From contig CAZCHE010000002.1 of NCBI GenBank assembly GCA_964498395.1, positions 124,001-188,000 of the forward strand: 64,000 nt of DNA. The letters run 5' to 3'. Positions within the stretch are counted from its first letter, which is position 1; the number at the start of each line of letters is the position of its first letter. This DNA is from Parapedobacter sp964498395 (GTDB taxonomy: Bacteria; Bacteroidota; Bacteroidia; Sphingobacteriales; Sphingobacteriaceae). Both the position numbers and the translations under genes were made by a program. Positions 43,093 to 51,823 of this stretch are shown piece after piece. The notes beneath the pieces are model-generated. The model saw nothing but the letters and a program-made list of their open reading frames with translations, searched no databases and was not told the DNA's origin.

Positions 43093-44046
43093 ATGAATAC
43101 CATAAAAGAAACGAATTTTAATTTTGAAGGCCAAACGGCTTTTTATAGGGGGAAAGTTCGCGATGTGTATACCATTGCGGATCAATACCTAGCCATGGTG
43201 GCTACCGATCGGATTTCGGCATTCGATGTGGTCCTTCCGAGGGCCATCCCCTATAAAGGGCAGGTGCTTAACCAGATTGCTGCTAAATTCCTGCAAGCGA
43301 CCGAAGACATCGTGCCCAATTGGGTCATCGAGGTGCCGGATCCGAGTGTGACAATCGGCCGTATGTGTCAGCCGTTCAAAGTGGAGATGGTCATCCGTGG
43401 ATACCTGTCCGGACACGCATGGCGCGAATATAGTGCGGGTAAACGTGCCGTTTGTGGGGAATCCCTGCCCGAGGGCTTGAAAGAGAACGACCGGTTACCC
43501 GAACCCATCATCACGCCGACAACAAAAGCTGCTGTAGGGCACGATGAGGATATCTCGCGGGCCGAAATCCTGAAACAGGGAATCGTGTCGGAAGAGGACT
43601 ATGTGCAACTGGAAGCATATACCAAAGCGTTGTTCAGACGGGGTACGGAGATAGCCGCTCAGCGAGGACTGATATTGGTCGATACCAAATATGAGTTTGG
43701 CAAACGGGATGGAACGATATACCTGATCGACGAAATCCACACACCCGATTCTTCACGTTATTTTTACGCGGATGGGTACGAGGCATTACAGGCACAAGGC
43801 CAACCGCAGCGTCAACTGTCAAAAGAATTTGTTCGGAAATGGTTGATAGAACATGGATTCCAAGGGAAAGAAGGACAGCAAATACCCGAAATGACCGATG
43901 AAATCGTATCTTCGATTTCTGCGCGATACATCGAATTATTCGAACACATCACCGGGGAGCAATTCGTTTATCCCGATAGTACGAAAGGGGTGTTGGAACG
44001 TGTCGAACGAAACATCACCGAAGCGTTACAGCGATTAAGCAACTAA
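43093..44046 (+). CDS. purC: Phosphoribosylaminoimidazole-succinocarboxamide synthase
   Basis: SAICAR synthetase, which joins aspartate to CAIR with ATP in purine synthesis. Motifs: YRGKVRDVY, VATDRISAFDVVLP, GYLSGHAWREY, ILVDTKYEFG and LIDEIHTPDSSRY. The length of 317 residues matches the longer bacterial and yeast-like form. Start ATG 43093 lies directly after a repeat-filled gap. Confidence 0.97.
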   Translation: MNTIKETNFNFEGQTAFYRGKVRDVYTIADQYLAMVATDRISAFDVVLPRAIPYKGQVLNQIAAKFLQATEDIVPNWVIEVPDPSVTIGRMCQPFKVEMVIRGYLSGHAWREYSAGKRAVCGESLPEGLKENDRLPEPIITPTTKAAVGHDEDISRAEILKQGIVSEEDYVQLEAYTKALFRRGTEIAAQRGLILVDTKYEFGKRDGTIYLIDEIHTPDSSRYFYADGYEALQAQGQPQRQLSKEFVRKWLIEHGFQGKEGQQIPEMTDEIVSSISARYIELFEHITGEQFVYPDSTKGVLERVERNITEALQRLSN

Positions 44047-44063
44047 GTTATAAAAGCAGCGTC

Positions 44064-44447
44064 ATGAGATTCACGATTGATAAACATGAGAAATACGTCG
44101 TCATCCAACCCCATGTGGATGTGCTTGATGGCGATACCGCACCAAAGATTAAAGCGGAGTTCTTGTTGCGGAATACGGGTGGACAACGCAATATCGTATT
44201 GGATTTGTCGCACGTGCAGGAAGCGGATGCTACGGGCCTGCGCACCGGGCTGCTTGCACACCGGCTATGCAAAGCAGCCGGCGGGGTATTTATATTGGCC
44301 TGTGCCAATGAGCAGATCAGGAACCTGATTGCTGTTTGCAAACTGGATGGCGTGTTGACCATCGTACCCCAAACGACAAAAGCGGAAGATTTGATATTTA
44401 CAAAAGAGCTTGAAAAGGAGCTGAGGGGTACTGTGGAAGAAGGATGA
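44064..44447 (+). CDS. STAS-domain protein (anti-sigma factor antagonist-like)
   Basis: 127 residues. STAS fold: HVDVLDGDTAPKIKAEF, the regulatory strand-loop IVLDLSHVQEADATGLRTGL with Asp-Ala-Thr where SpoIIAA-like proteins carry the phosphorylated Asp-Ser pair, and a C-terminal ILACANEQIRNLI. Stop and rnz start overlap (ATGA). No partner kinase is in the window. Confidence 0.88.
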   Translation: MRFTIDKHEKYVVIQPHVDVLDGDTAPKIKAEFLLRNTGGQRNIVLDLSHVQEADATGLRTGLLAHRLCKAAGGVFILACANEQIRNLIAVCKLDGVLTIVPQTTKAEDLIFTKELEKELRGTVEEG

Positions 44448-45355
44448 AGTTTGAAGTACTCATATTAGGCAGTAGCTCAGCCACCCCGATATATGGCCGT
44501 CATCCGACATCACAATTGATCAACGTCAACGAGCAACTGTACCTGGTAGACTGTGGGGAGGGTACCCAAGTGCGGTTGATTAAATATGGGATTAGGGCCA
44601 ACCGCATCAAACACATTTTTATCAGCCATCTGCATGGCGACCATTATTTGGGCCTGATTGGCTTGATTTCATCCATGCATTTGGTGGGGCGTAAGGAGGA
44701 ATTGCACGTGTATGGCCCCGCGGCGTTAAAGGAAATCATCGACCTGCATTTCCTGCACTCCCAGACCGTATTGCGCTACCCTTTGCATTTCCACGCGACG
44801 CAAGATGGTGAATGCACGTTGATTTTTGAAAATGATAACCTGCGTGTAAGTAGTTTCCCGCTCGACCACCGGATCGCTTGCACGGGTTTTCGCTTCGATG
44901 AGAAGAAGCGGCTCCCTGCCATCGATCGGGAAAAGGCCGACACATTACAGATACCTGCTGCGTACCTGCCGCTGATCAAGCGGGGGCACGACTATACGGC
45001 ACCCGACGGAACGGTACATCGGTGGCAAGACCTGACCATTGCGTCACCAACTCCCCGGAGCTATGCGTACTGCTCGGATACGGTGAGGACAGAGAGTTAC
45101 CTGCCTTATATCCAACAAGTGGATCTGTTGTATCACGAGGCGACCTTTTTGCACGAAATGCATGATAGGGCCGCAGATACTTACCATACCACGGCGTTGC
45201 AAGCAGGGCAGGTGGCAGACGAAGCCGGCGTAAAGAAATTACTCATCGGTCACTATTCGGCACGTTATAAAGAACTGGCTCCCTTGTTGGCCGAGAGCAA
45301 AAGCGCATTTGAGGAGACGCAGTTGGCCCTAGAGGGCAATTGGTATCGAGTATAG
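44444..45355 (+). CDS. rnz: Ribonuclease Z
   Basis: Metallo-beta-lactamase-fold endonuclease that trims the 3' end of tRNA precursors. The metal-binding HLHGDH motif is at residues 62-67; further ligands lie in SFPLDHR, YCSDT and IGHYSARY. The 303 residues match the short RNase Z form. Translation is coupled to the STAS gene by a 4 bp overlap. Confidence 0.96.
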   Translation: MKFEVLILGSSSATPIYGRHPTSQLINVNEQLYLVDCGEGTQVRLIKYGIRANRIKHIFISHLHGDHYLGLIGLISSMHLVGRKEELHVYGPAALKEIIDLHFLHSQTVLRYPLHFHATQDGECTLIFENDNLRVSSFPLDHRIACTGFRFDEKKRLPAIDREKADTLQIPAAYLPLIKRGHDYTAPDGTVHRWQDLTIASPTPRSYAYCSDTVRTESYLPYIQQVDLLYHEATFLHEMHDRAADTYHTTALQAGQVADEAGVKKLLIGHYSARYKELAPLLAESKSAFEETQLALEGNWYRV

Positions 45356-45406
45356 CTGGCGAACGAAGGGATGATGATGCATAAAAACGATTGACTAAAC
45401 AGATAA

Positions 45407-46471
45407 ATGGCTAATTCATTTGATTTGACAACATTGTTACGGGAGAATATCCGGAACCTGACTCCCTATTCATCCGCGCGCGATGAATTTAAAGGTGAAG
45501 CCTCGGTATTGCTGGATGCTAACGAGAATGCGTTCGGCTCCCCGCTGGATCGCGATTACAACCGCTATCCCGACCCTCTTCAACATCAGTTGAAATTGAA
45601 GTTGAGCGGTATCAAAGGGGTACCTGCTCGCAATATCTTCATCGGCAATGGGAGCGATGAGGCGATTGACATCCTATTCCGAGCCTTTTGCCGCCCCAGT
45701 ATTGACAACGTTGTGCTGGTGCCGCCTACCTACGGCATGTATGAAGTATCTGCCAACATCAATGATGTGGCCATCAAACGGGTTAACTTGACCCCTGATT
45801 TCCAACTTGATCTGGAAGGCATCGCCGAAGCGATCGATGCGCATACGCGGATGATTTTTTTGTGCTCGCCGAATAACCCGACAGGCAATTCCTTGCATCG
45901 GGAAGATGTGGAGACCATTTTGGCTAACTTCAACGGATTGGTCGTGATTGACGAGGCGTATATCAACTATTCTCGGCAGAAAACCTTCATACAGGAACTG
46001 ACGGAATACAGTAACCTGGTGGTGCTGCAAACCCTTTCCAAAGCGTGGGGGTTGGCCGGACTGCGCGTGGGAATGGCCTTCGCCAGTGAGGAGATCATCG
46101 AGGTGTTCAATAAAATAAAACCGCCCTACAATATCAACCAAGCGACACAGGAACTGGCGCTCAATGCCCTTGACCAGGTGGAGCAGGTCAATGTATGGAT
46201 CCGGGAAACGGTAGCCGAACGTGACCGGCTTTCCACGAAGTTGCTCGATATGGAATTTGTACAGCATATTTATCCATCTGATGCGAACTTCATATTAGTG
46301 AAAGTAACCGAACCTCGTAAGCTATACGAATACTTGGTGGAGAAGAGTGTAATCGTACGAGATCGCTCGAAAGTCGCTTTGTGCGAAGGATGTCTCCGCA
46401 TTACCGTCGGTACACCGGAAGAAAACAATACATTGATAGCGGCGTTGGACCATTTCCATCAGGGGAATTAA
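45407..46471 (+). CDS. hisC: Histidinol-phosphate aminotransferase
   Basis: PLP aminotransferase of histidine synthesis. Motifs: LDANENAFGSP, FIGNGSDEAID, LCSPNNPTGN, VIDEAYINYS, and the PLP lysine in TLSKAWGLAGLRVG. The 354 residues are typical. First his gene of the run; hisG and hisD, which usually precede it in Bacteroidota, are not in the window. Confidence 0.97.
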   Translation: MANSFDLTTLLRENIRNLTPYSSARDEFKGEASVLLDANENAFGSPLDRDYNRYPDPLQHQLKLKLSGIKGVPARNIFIGNGSDEAIDILFRAFCRPSIDNVVLVPPTYGMYEVSANINDVAIKRVNLTPDFQLDLEGIAEAIDAHTRMIFLCSPNNPTGNSLHREDVETILANFNGLVVIDEAYINYSRQKTFIQELTEYSNLVVLQTLSKAWGLAGLRVGMAFASEEIIEVFNKIKPPYNINQATQELALNALDQVEQVNVWIRETVAERDRLSTKLLDMEFVQHIYPSDANFILVKVTEPRKLYEYLVEKSVIVRDRSKVALCEGCLRITVGTPEENNTLIAALDHFHQGN

Positions 46472-46548
46472 TTATCTTTAGCAGTTTCTGAAACCCAATG
46501 AAAAGCAGTTAACAGACAGGGGCCAGCAAACCGAATAACAACAGCATC

Positions 46549-47688
46549 ATGCCAGATACCATAAAAAGAATACTATTTATAGACCGTGACGGCACCTTGA
46601 TTACCGAACCGGAAGATGAGCAAATTGACTCCTTTGATAAGTTGCAATTTTACCCGGGCGCGTTGCAGTACCTACCCCGCATTGCCAAAGAACTGGACTT
46701 TGAGTTGGTGATGGTCACCAATCAAGACGGATTGGGCACCGCCTCTCATCCGGAAGAAAACTTTTGGCCAATACATCATTTTGTCGTCAATACGTTTGCG
46801 GGTGAAGGGGTTGTCTTTGCCGCAGAACATATTGATCGTACCTTTCCGCATGAACAAGCACCTACCCGGAAACCGGGCACAGCATTGCTAACCCAATACT
46901 TCGATCACGGGCGATATGACTTAGCCAATTCATTCGTGATCGGTGATCGTATCAATGACGTGAAGCTCGCGCAGAACCTTGGGGCCAAGGCCATTTGGCT
47001 GCGTAATAACGATGACCTGGGTGCCGCTGAGGCCCACGAGATAGACGAATCGATGGTGGCACTGGAAACGTCGGATTGGAAGGCCATCTACGAATTTCTG
47101 AAGCTAGGTGCCCGTACAGGAGAGCACCATCGCAAGACCAACGAGACAGATATCTATATCAAGCTGAACTTGGATGGAAACGGGAAGGCGGAGATTGATA
47201 CCGGTCTGCCTTTTTTTGACCATATGCTCGACCAAATTGCTCGGCATGGTAGTATAGACCTAACGGTACATACCAAAGGCGACCTGCATATTGACGAGCA
47301 CCATACCATTGAGGATACAGGGATTGCATTGGGCGAGGTGTTTGCAAAGACATTGGGCGATAAACGGGGTATCGAGCGTTATGCCTTTACCTTGCCGATG
47401 GACGATTGCTTGGCACAAGTGGCGATAGACTTTGGCGGCCGGAATTGGATCGTGTGGGATGCAGCGTTCAAACGGGAAAAAATAGGAGATATGCCTACGG
47501 AGATGTTCTTCCATTTCTTCAAATCGTTTTCGGATGCAGCTAAATGTAACCTTAACATCAAAGCCGAAGGCGAAAACGAACACCATAAGATTGAAGCGAT
47601 TTTCAAGGCGTTCGCCAAATCGATCAAGAAGGCCGTAAAGCGCGATGCGGAAAACATGCAATTACCAAGTACGAAAGGGGTGTTGTAG
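46549..47688 (+). CDS. hisB: Bifunctional histidinol-phosphatase / imidazoleglycerol-phosphate dehydratase
   Basis: 379 residues. N-terminal HAD phosphatase (FIDRDGTLI; TNQDGLG; IGDRINDVKLA) and C-terminal IGP dehydratase with its metal-binding blocks (FFDHMLDQIARHG; DEHHTIEDTGIALG; ENEHHKIEAIFKAFA). The two-domain form is as in enterobacteria and many Bacteroidota. Confidence 0.97.
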   Translation: MPDTIKRILFIDRDGTLITEPEDEQIDSFDKLQFYPGALQYLPRIAKELDFELVMVTNQDGLGTASHPEENFWPIHHFVVNTFAGEGVVFAAEHIDRTFPHEQAPTRKPGTALLTQYFDHGRYDLANSFVIGDRINDVKLAQNLGAKAIWLRNNDDLGAAEAHEIDESMVALETSDWKAIYEFLKLGARTGEHHRKTNETDIYIKLNLDGNGKAEIDTGLPFFDHMLDQIARHGSIDLTVHTKGDLHIDEHHTIEDTGIALGEVFAKTLGDKRGIERYAFTLPMDDCLAQVAIDFGGRNWIVWDAAFKREKIGDMPTEMFFHFFKSFSDAAKCNLNIKAEGENEHHKIEAIFKAFAKSIKKAVKRDAENMQLPSTKGVL

Positions 47689-47704
47689 TTTTTCTTGGAG
47701 CAAG

Positions 47705-47805
47705 GACGGTAGGATCAAGGAATAAGGACTGAGGGAATAAAGAATAAAGACGGTAGGATCGAGGAATAAGGACTGAAGGAATAAAGAATAAGGACGAAGG
47801 ATAAG
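47705..47805 (+). repeat. 44 bp tandem repeat between hisB and hisH
   Basis: Two copies of a 44 bp unit (47705-47748 and 47749-47792) differ at about three positions, and a partial third follows. Each unit is built of shorter purine-rich words (GGAATAAGGACTG, GGAATAAAGAATAA). The whole stretch is almost free of C on the plus strand. Confidence 0.85.
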
Positions 47806-47862
47806 TTTCAAAACTTAAATGTCTTTACTCTTATTATCCTTTATCTTTTGTCTAATAAAAAT

Positions 47863-48456
47863 ATGACTGGAATCATCAATTATGGAGCAGGGAATATCTT
47901 TTCGCTGACCGCTGCATTGGATCGCCTTGGTATCGCGTACGGCATGGTCAATGAAGTGAATGAATTGGCCCGTTACGATCGGATCATCATTCCCGGCGTG
48001 GGCCACGCGGGGGCAGCCATGCAAAAATTGCAGGCATCAGGGCTTGCCGCCTCTATTGGCAAGATTGAAAAGCCCGTGTTGGGCATCTGTGTGGGGATGC
48101 AATTGCTTACGCAATATTCCGAGGAGGGGAATAGCCAATTATTGGGCCTCATGCCGCTCCAAACGTTGCATTTTGAGGGGAGAATCTCCGAAAAAGTACC
48201 CCATATCGGATGGAACAGGGTGCACCATGAAAATAATAGCCCGATATTCGACAATATAAAAAAAGATGCCTACTTTTACTTTGTACACTCTTATTTTATC
48301 GAATATAATACTACTTTTACGGCCGCTTTTACCCAATATGGGTTGAAATTCTCCGCCTCCATACAGGACAAAAATTTCCACGGGGTGCAATTTCATCCCG
48401 AGAAATCTGGGGAAGCGGGTGAACGATTATTGTTGAATTTTGCAAACTTATACTAA
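47863..48456 (+). CDS. hisH: Imidazole glycerol phosphate synthase, glutaminase subunit
   Basis: Class I glutamine amidotransferase of about 197 residues. Nucleophile Cys76 in LGICVGMQLL, partner His/Glu in GVQFHPEKSG. It supplies ammonia to HisF. The ATG at 47863 matches family N-termini (MTGIINYGAGN); a TTG at 47848 is less likely. Confidence 0.97.
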   Translation: MTGIINYGAGNIFSLTAALDRLGIAYGMVNEVNELARYDRIIIPGVGHAGAAMQKLQASGLAASIGKIEKPVLGICVGMQLLTQYSEEGNSQLLGLMPLQTLHFEGRISEKVPHIGWNRVHHENNSPIFDNIKKDAYFYFVHSYFIEYNTTFTAAFTQYGLKFSASIQDKNFHGVQFHPEKSGEAGERLLLNFANLY

Positions 48457-48473
48457 AACCAACACGATAAGAT

Positions 48474-49223
48474 ATGTATATCATTCCGGCAATTGATGTC
48501 TTGGACAAGAAGGTCGTTCGTTTGCGCGAAGGCAATTACGACGAGGTGACCACTTATCAGGTGAGTCTGGAAGAAATGATCGAGAAGTACCAATCCAATG
48601 GTACCGAATTTGTCCATATTGTTGACCTCAATGGCGCAAAAGGTGATTTTTCCAATCAAGAATATCTTTTTGGCGTGATACACCGCACGGATATGAAAGT
48701 GCAGTATGGCGGAGGGGTGCGTAGCATTGAAAAGGTGAAAGAGCTGGTCGATGCTGGCATCCATCGTGTGGTGGTCGGTACTCAAGCGATTACCAATCCC
48801 GAATTCCTAGACGATCTCAGTAAGCTGAACAAGGGGCGCCATAAATATGCCGACCAGGTAGTCATCGCTATCGATGTGCTTGATGAAGTTATTAAATATT
48901 CCGGCTGGATGGAAAGTTCGCCAGTGAAGCTAATGGATTATATTGACCGCTGCCTATCATTGGGCTTTTACCGCTTTTTGTGTACCGATATCAATAAGGA
49001 TGGGAAACTAGGGGGTGCTGGTGTGGAATTATACAGAAAGCTATTGGAGCATTCGCCCATTATCAAGCTCATTGCCTCAGGAGGCATTAGTTCCATGGAC
49101 GATATCCATCAACTGGATGCCATCAAAGCGGAGGCGTGCGTGGTCGGTAAGGCCATTTATGAAAATCGGATTACGATTGAGCAGATCAAGCAGTGGAATC
49201 TGAAATCCCTTATTCGCTTCTAA
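48474..49223 (+). CDS. hisA: ProFAR isomerase (1-(5-phosphoribosyl)-5-[(5-phosphoribosylamino)methylideneamino]imidazole-4-carboxamide isomerase)
   Basis: 249-residue TIM barrel. IIPAIDVLDKKVVRLREG with the catalytic Asp, FVHIVDLNGA, QYGGGVRS, TDINKDGKL with the second catalytic Asp, and ASGGISSMDD phosphate loops. It lies 6 bp before hisF. Confidence 0.97.
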   Translation: MYIIPAIDVLDKKVVRLREGNYDEVTTYQVSLEEMIEKYQSNGTEFVHIVDLNGAKGDFSNQEYLFGVIHRTDMKVQYGGGVRSIEKVKELVDAGIHRVVVGTQAITNPEFLDDLSKLNKGRHKYADQVVIAIDVLDEVIKYSGWMESSPVKLMDYIDRCLSLGFYRFLCTDINKDGKLGGAGVELYRKLLEHSPIIKLIASGGISSMDDIHQLDAIKAEACVVGKAIYENRITIEQIKQWNLKSLIRF

Positions 49224-49229
49224 ACGGCT

Positions 49230-49985
49230 ATGCTGGCGAAACGCATCATCCCATGCTTGGACGTCAAAGACGGGCGTACGGTCAAAGGGGTTAACTTTGT
49301 TGATTTGCGCGATGCGGGAGATCCGGTGGAGTTGGCTTGGCAATATTCACGTCAGGGCGCCGATGAATTAGTGTTTTTGGATATCACCGCTACCCATGAA
49401 CGGCGTAAGACCACCGTCGAACTGGTCAAGGCAGTGGCTAGGCAGGTCAATATCCCATTCACCATCGGTGGAGGGATCAATGAACTGTCCGATGCGGATG
49501 TGCTACTGCACGCAGGGGCGGATAAAATTTCAATCAATTCGGCGGCGGTGCGCAACCCCGACCTGATTAACCAACTGGCGGATGCCTTTGGAATACAGTT
49601 TGTGGTCGTGGCGGTAGATACCCGGCATGTCGATGGTAAAAACTATGTCCACCTCAATGGAGGACGCTTAAAAACGGATATCGAGACGGAGGATTGGATC
49701 AAGGAAGCCGAGAATCGCGGAGCAGGTGAGATCTTGCTAACCTCGATGGATCACGATGGAACCAAGAATGGTTTTGATAATGATTTTCTGAAGCGGATTA
49801 ATGACAACCTGTCCATCCCCTTGATTGCTTCGGGAGGGGCGGGTAACATGCAGCATTTCGTAGACGTGTTTCAACAGAGCAACGTCGACGCTGCATTGGC
49901 CGCTTCCGTATTCCACTACGGGGAGATTTTAATCCCCGAGCTGAAAGAAGAGTTGCGAAGGAACGGTATTGAGGTAAGGAAATGA
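49230..49985 (+). CDS. hisF: Imidazole glycerol phosphate synthase, cyclase subunit
   Basis: 251-residue TIM barrel that makes IGP and AICAR with ammonia from HisH. Motifs: RIIPCLDVKDGRTVKGVNF (catalytic Asp), FLDITATHERR, FTIGGGINELSDA, LTSMDHDGTKNG (second catalytic Asp) and IASGGAGN. Confidence 0.98.
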   Translation: MLAKRIIPCLDVKDGRTVKGVNFVDLRDAGDPVELAWQYSRQGADELVFLDITATHERRKTTVELVKAVARQVNIPFTIGGGINELSDADVLLHAGADKISINSAAVRNPDLINQLADAFGIQFVVVAVDTRHVDGKNYVHLNGGRLKTDIETEDWIKEAENRGAGEILLTSMDHDGTKNGFDNDFLKRINDNLSIPLIASGGAGNMQHFVDVFQQSNVDAALAASVFHYGEILIPELKEELRRNGIEVRK

Positions 49986-50056
49986 TGTTTTTGCGGAGAC
50001 GCTGATTCGCAAAATCGCTGATGCGCAGATAGGCGAATAAGCAAATCAGCAGATAA
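49986..50056 (+). repeat. GCTGATTCGCA-type intergenic repeat
   Basis: The hisF-hisIE gap contains GCTGATTCGCAAAATC followed at once by GCTGATGCGCAGATA, then more distant copies (GGCGAATAAGCAAATCAGCAG). Its unit differs from those of the phoH-purC and hisB-hisH gaps. Confidence 0.55.
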
Positions 50057-50060
50057 ACAA

Positions 50061-50651
50061 ATGGAAAAAATGGATTTTGAAAAAAGTGGGGGGCTCATTC
50101 CAGCCATTATACAGGATGCACGGACCTTGGAGGTGTTGATGTTGGGCTACATGAATGAGGAAGCTTGGCAGAAGACCCAGGCTGAACAGCGGGTTACCTT
50201 TTTTTCACGGAGTAAAAACAGGTTGTGGACGAAGGGAGAAGAGAGTGGCCATTTTCTGGAAGTGGTGAGTACACACATCGATTGTGACCGGGATACCATA
50301 CTGGTCAAAGCGTTGCCTAAGGGCCCTACCTGTCACACGGGAAGCCGAAGCTGCTTCAATACCGACTATAACCAGAACTTTATCTTCGAACTGGCAAACA
50401 TCATCAATAACCGATACGAATTTCCGACAGCAGATTCCTATGTAAACCGGCTGCATGAACGCGGATTGAACAAGATCGCCCAGAAAGTGGGAGAGGAAGC
50501 CGTGGAGACCGTGATTGCTGCGTTGACCGAAAAGGAGTCGGATTTTGTCAATGAGGCTTCTGACTTATTGTTTCATTTATTGGTATTGCTACGGGAAAAA
50601 GAAGTTCCGTTGGAAACCATAGCGAAGAACCTGGAAAGCAGGCACCAGTAA
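50061..50651 (+). CDS. hisI: Bifunctional phosphoribosyl-AMP cyclohydrolase / phosphoribosyl-ATP diphosphatase
   Basis: HisIE fusion of 196 residues. The N-terminal cyclohydrolase has the zinc-binding HIDCDRDTILVK and GPTCHTGSRSCF. The C-terminal pyrophosphatase has KVGEEAVETVIAAL and ASDLLFHLLVLL. It carries steps 2 and 3 of histidine synthesis and ends the his run. Confidence 0.97.
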   Translation: MEKMDFEKSGGLIPAIIQDARTLEVLMLGYMNEEAWQKTQAEQRVTFFSRSKNRLWTKGEESGHFLEVVSTHIDCDRDTILVKALPKGPTCHTGSRSCFNTDYNQNFIFELANIINNRYEFPTADSYVNRLHERGLNKIAQKVGEEAVETVIAALTEKESDFVNEASDLLFHLLVLLREKEVPLETIAKNLESRHQ

Positions 50652-50654
50652 TTT

Positions 50655-50725
50655 TAGTCCGGAAGTTAGGAAGACGGGAAGTCCGAAAGTTGGGAAGTTT
50701 AGTGAGTGCAGGAAGTTGAGTAGGT
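50655..50725 (+). repeat. GGAAGTTnGGAAG-type intergenic repeat
   Basis: Imperfect copies of GGAAGT(T/C)(C/A)GGAAG after hisIE (CCGGAAGTTAGGAAGACGGGAA region, then GTCCGAAAGTTGGGAAGT, then GCAGGAAGTTGAG). Another family of short purine-rich units. Confidence 0.5.
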
Positions 50726-50818
50726 TAAATAGGTGGGGTGCGTATCATAAGTTGAGTGGAGCAACCCCGAAGGGCAGACTTTACGGCTTTCGGCGATAGA
50801 CAAGGGAACCATGCAAAT

Positions 50819-50844
50819 CTTAGCGACTTTGCGTCTTTGCGAGA
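50819..50844 (+). repeat. CTTTGCGT-type short repeat before the WD40 gene
   Basis: CTTAGCGACTTTGCGTCTTT then GCGAGA: three 8-9 bp units. The same word recurs in intergenic DNA of many Bacteroidota genomes, as I recall. It ends 10 bp before the WD40 start codon, so it would lie in the leader. Confidence 0.5.
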
Positions 50845-50854
50845 TCAATTCGTC

Positions 50855-51769
50855 ATGAACAAACTACAAATCCATAAAGCAGGAACACTATCGGGCCACC
50901 AAAACCCAATTTTTGCTGTGGAGAATGGCCCTGAACCCCACATGCTGTTTACGGGAGGCAATGACAAGGGGGTGGTGCAGTGGGATTTGAATGAAATGGC
51001 TTTCAAACGTATCGTCCTTCCAGTTCGGTTTTCCGTATATGTATTGCACCTCATTCCCAATACCACTTTGCTGGCCGTTGGTACGCGCGATGGTCGGGTT
51101 CAAGTGGTCGATATCGATACGCAACAAGTAGTAGCAAAGCTCGAGCACCACCAACATCCGGTTTTCGATATCAAGTCTTTTACCGCTAAGTCGGAGTTGA
51201 TGGTATCATCAGAAGACGGCACGGTTTCCGTATGGAATACCCATGACTTCAGCTTACTGTACCACTTCAAGGTGGCAGACCAAACCGTACGTACCATGGC
51301 CATCAGCAAGGATGAGCAATGGGTCGTGTTTGGTACGAAGAAGGGTGAAATTAAATTGTACCACGCATCAGACTATTCCCTTGCGGGTGATTTGCCGGGC
51401 CATACCATGCCCGTGACTTCCCTGTGTTTTTCACCCGATGGGCGTTACCTCCTTTCCGGTGGGCGGGATGCCCAATTAAATGTGCTTGATGCGGCTAACT
51501 TTTCGGTAGCTAACACATTCACCCCACACCTATTTACCGTATACGCCATCAAATACCATCCCGTTTTACCGGTTTTCGCAACGGCCAGCCGCGACAAGAG
51601 CATCAAGATTTGGTCTGCCGATGATTTCAGGTTGCTGCGCATCATCAGCTATGAGAAAGGGTTTGATAGCCACTTCCTCTCCATCAATAATATCGTGTGG
51701 AACGCGTACCGTAATCAACTGGTTTCCGTCAGCGATGATAAGAAAGCCATGGTATGGGATGTTGTGTAA
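50855..51769 (+). CDS. WD40-repeat protein
   Basis: About 304 residues forming a seven-bladed propeller: blades with GH...WD spacing such as HAG/GHQNPIFAVE, NDKGVVQWDL, VSSEDGTVSVWNT, GHTMPVTSLCFSPDGRYLLS, ASRDKSIKIWSAD and SVSDDKKAMVWDV. No signal peptide, so probably cytoplasmic. The frame extends to 50756, but that part runs through repeat DNA; ATG 50855 is preferred. A scaffold role is inferred. Confidence 0.9.
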   Translation: MNKLQIHKAGTLSGHQNPIFAVENGPEPHMLFTGGNDKGVVQWDLNEMAFKRIVLPVRFSVYVLHLIPNTTLLAVGTRDGRVQVVDIDTQQVVAKLEHHQHPVFDIKSFTAKSELMVSSEDGTVSVWNTHDFSLLYHFKVADQTVRTMAISKDEQWVVFGTKKGEIKLYHASDYSLAGDLPGHTMPVTSLCFSPDGRYLLSGGRDAQLNVLDAANFSVANTFTPHLFTVYAIKYHPVLPVFATASRDKSIKIWSADDFRLLRIISYEKGFDSHFLSINNIVWNAYRNQLVSVSDDKKAMVWDVV

Positions 51770-51809
51770 AGCTGATGTGATAATGCACCGCAAAAATGCA
51801 TAAATTCTG

Positions 51810-51817
51810 TACCTTTG
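51810..51817 (+). promoter_or_regulatory. -7 promoter box of prfB
   Basis: TACCTTTG, a perfect TAnnTTTG box ending 6 bp before the prfB ATG. With the usual start point a few bases after the box, the mRNA would be leaderless or nearly so. Confidence 0.6.
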
Positions 51818-51823
51818 TACCCT

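Noticed and set aside
47705..47805. CRISPR array at the 44 bp tandem repeat
   Set aside because: The copies abut directly with no unique spacers, and no cas genes are present.
50756..50854. N-terminal extension of the WD40 protein
   Set aside because: It runs through intergenic repeat DNA (the CTTTGCGT words). The ATG at 50855 gives the sensible start.
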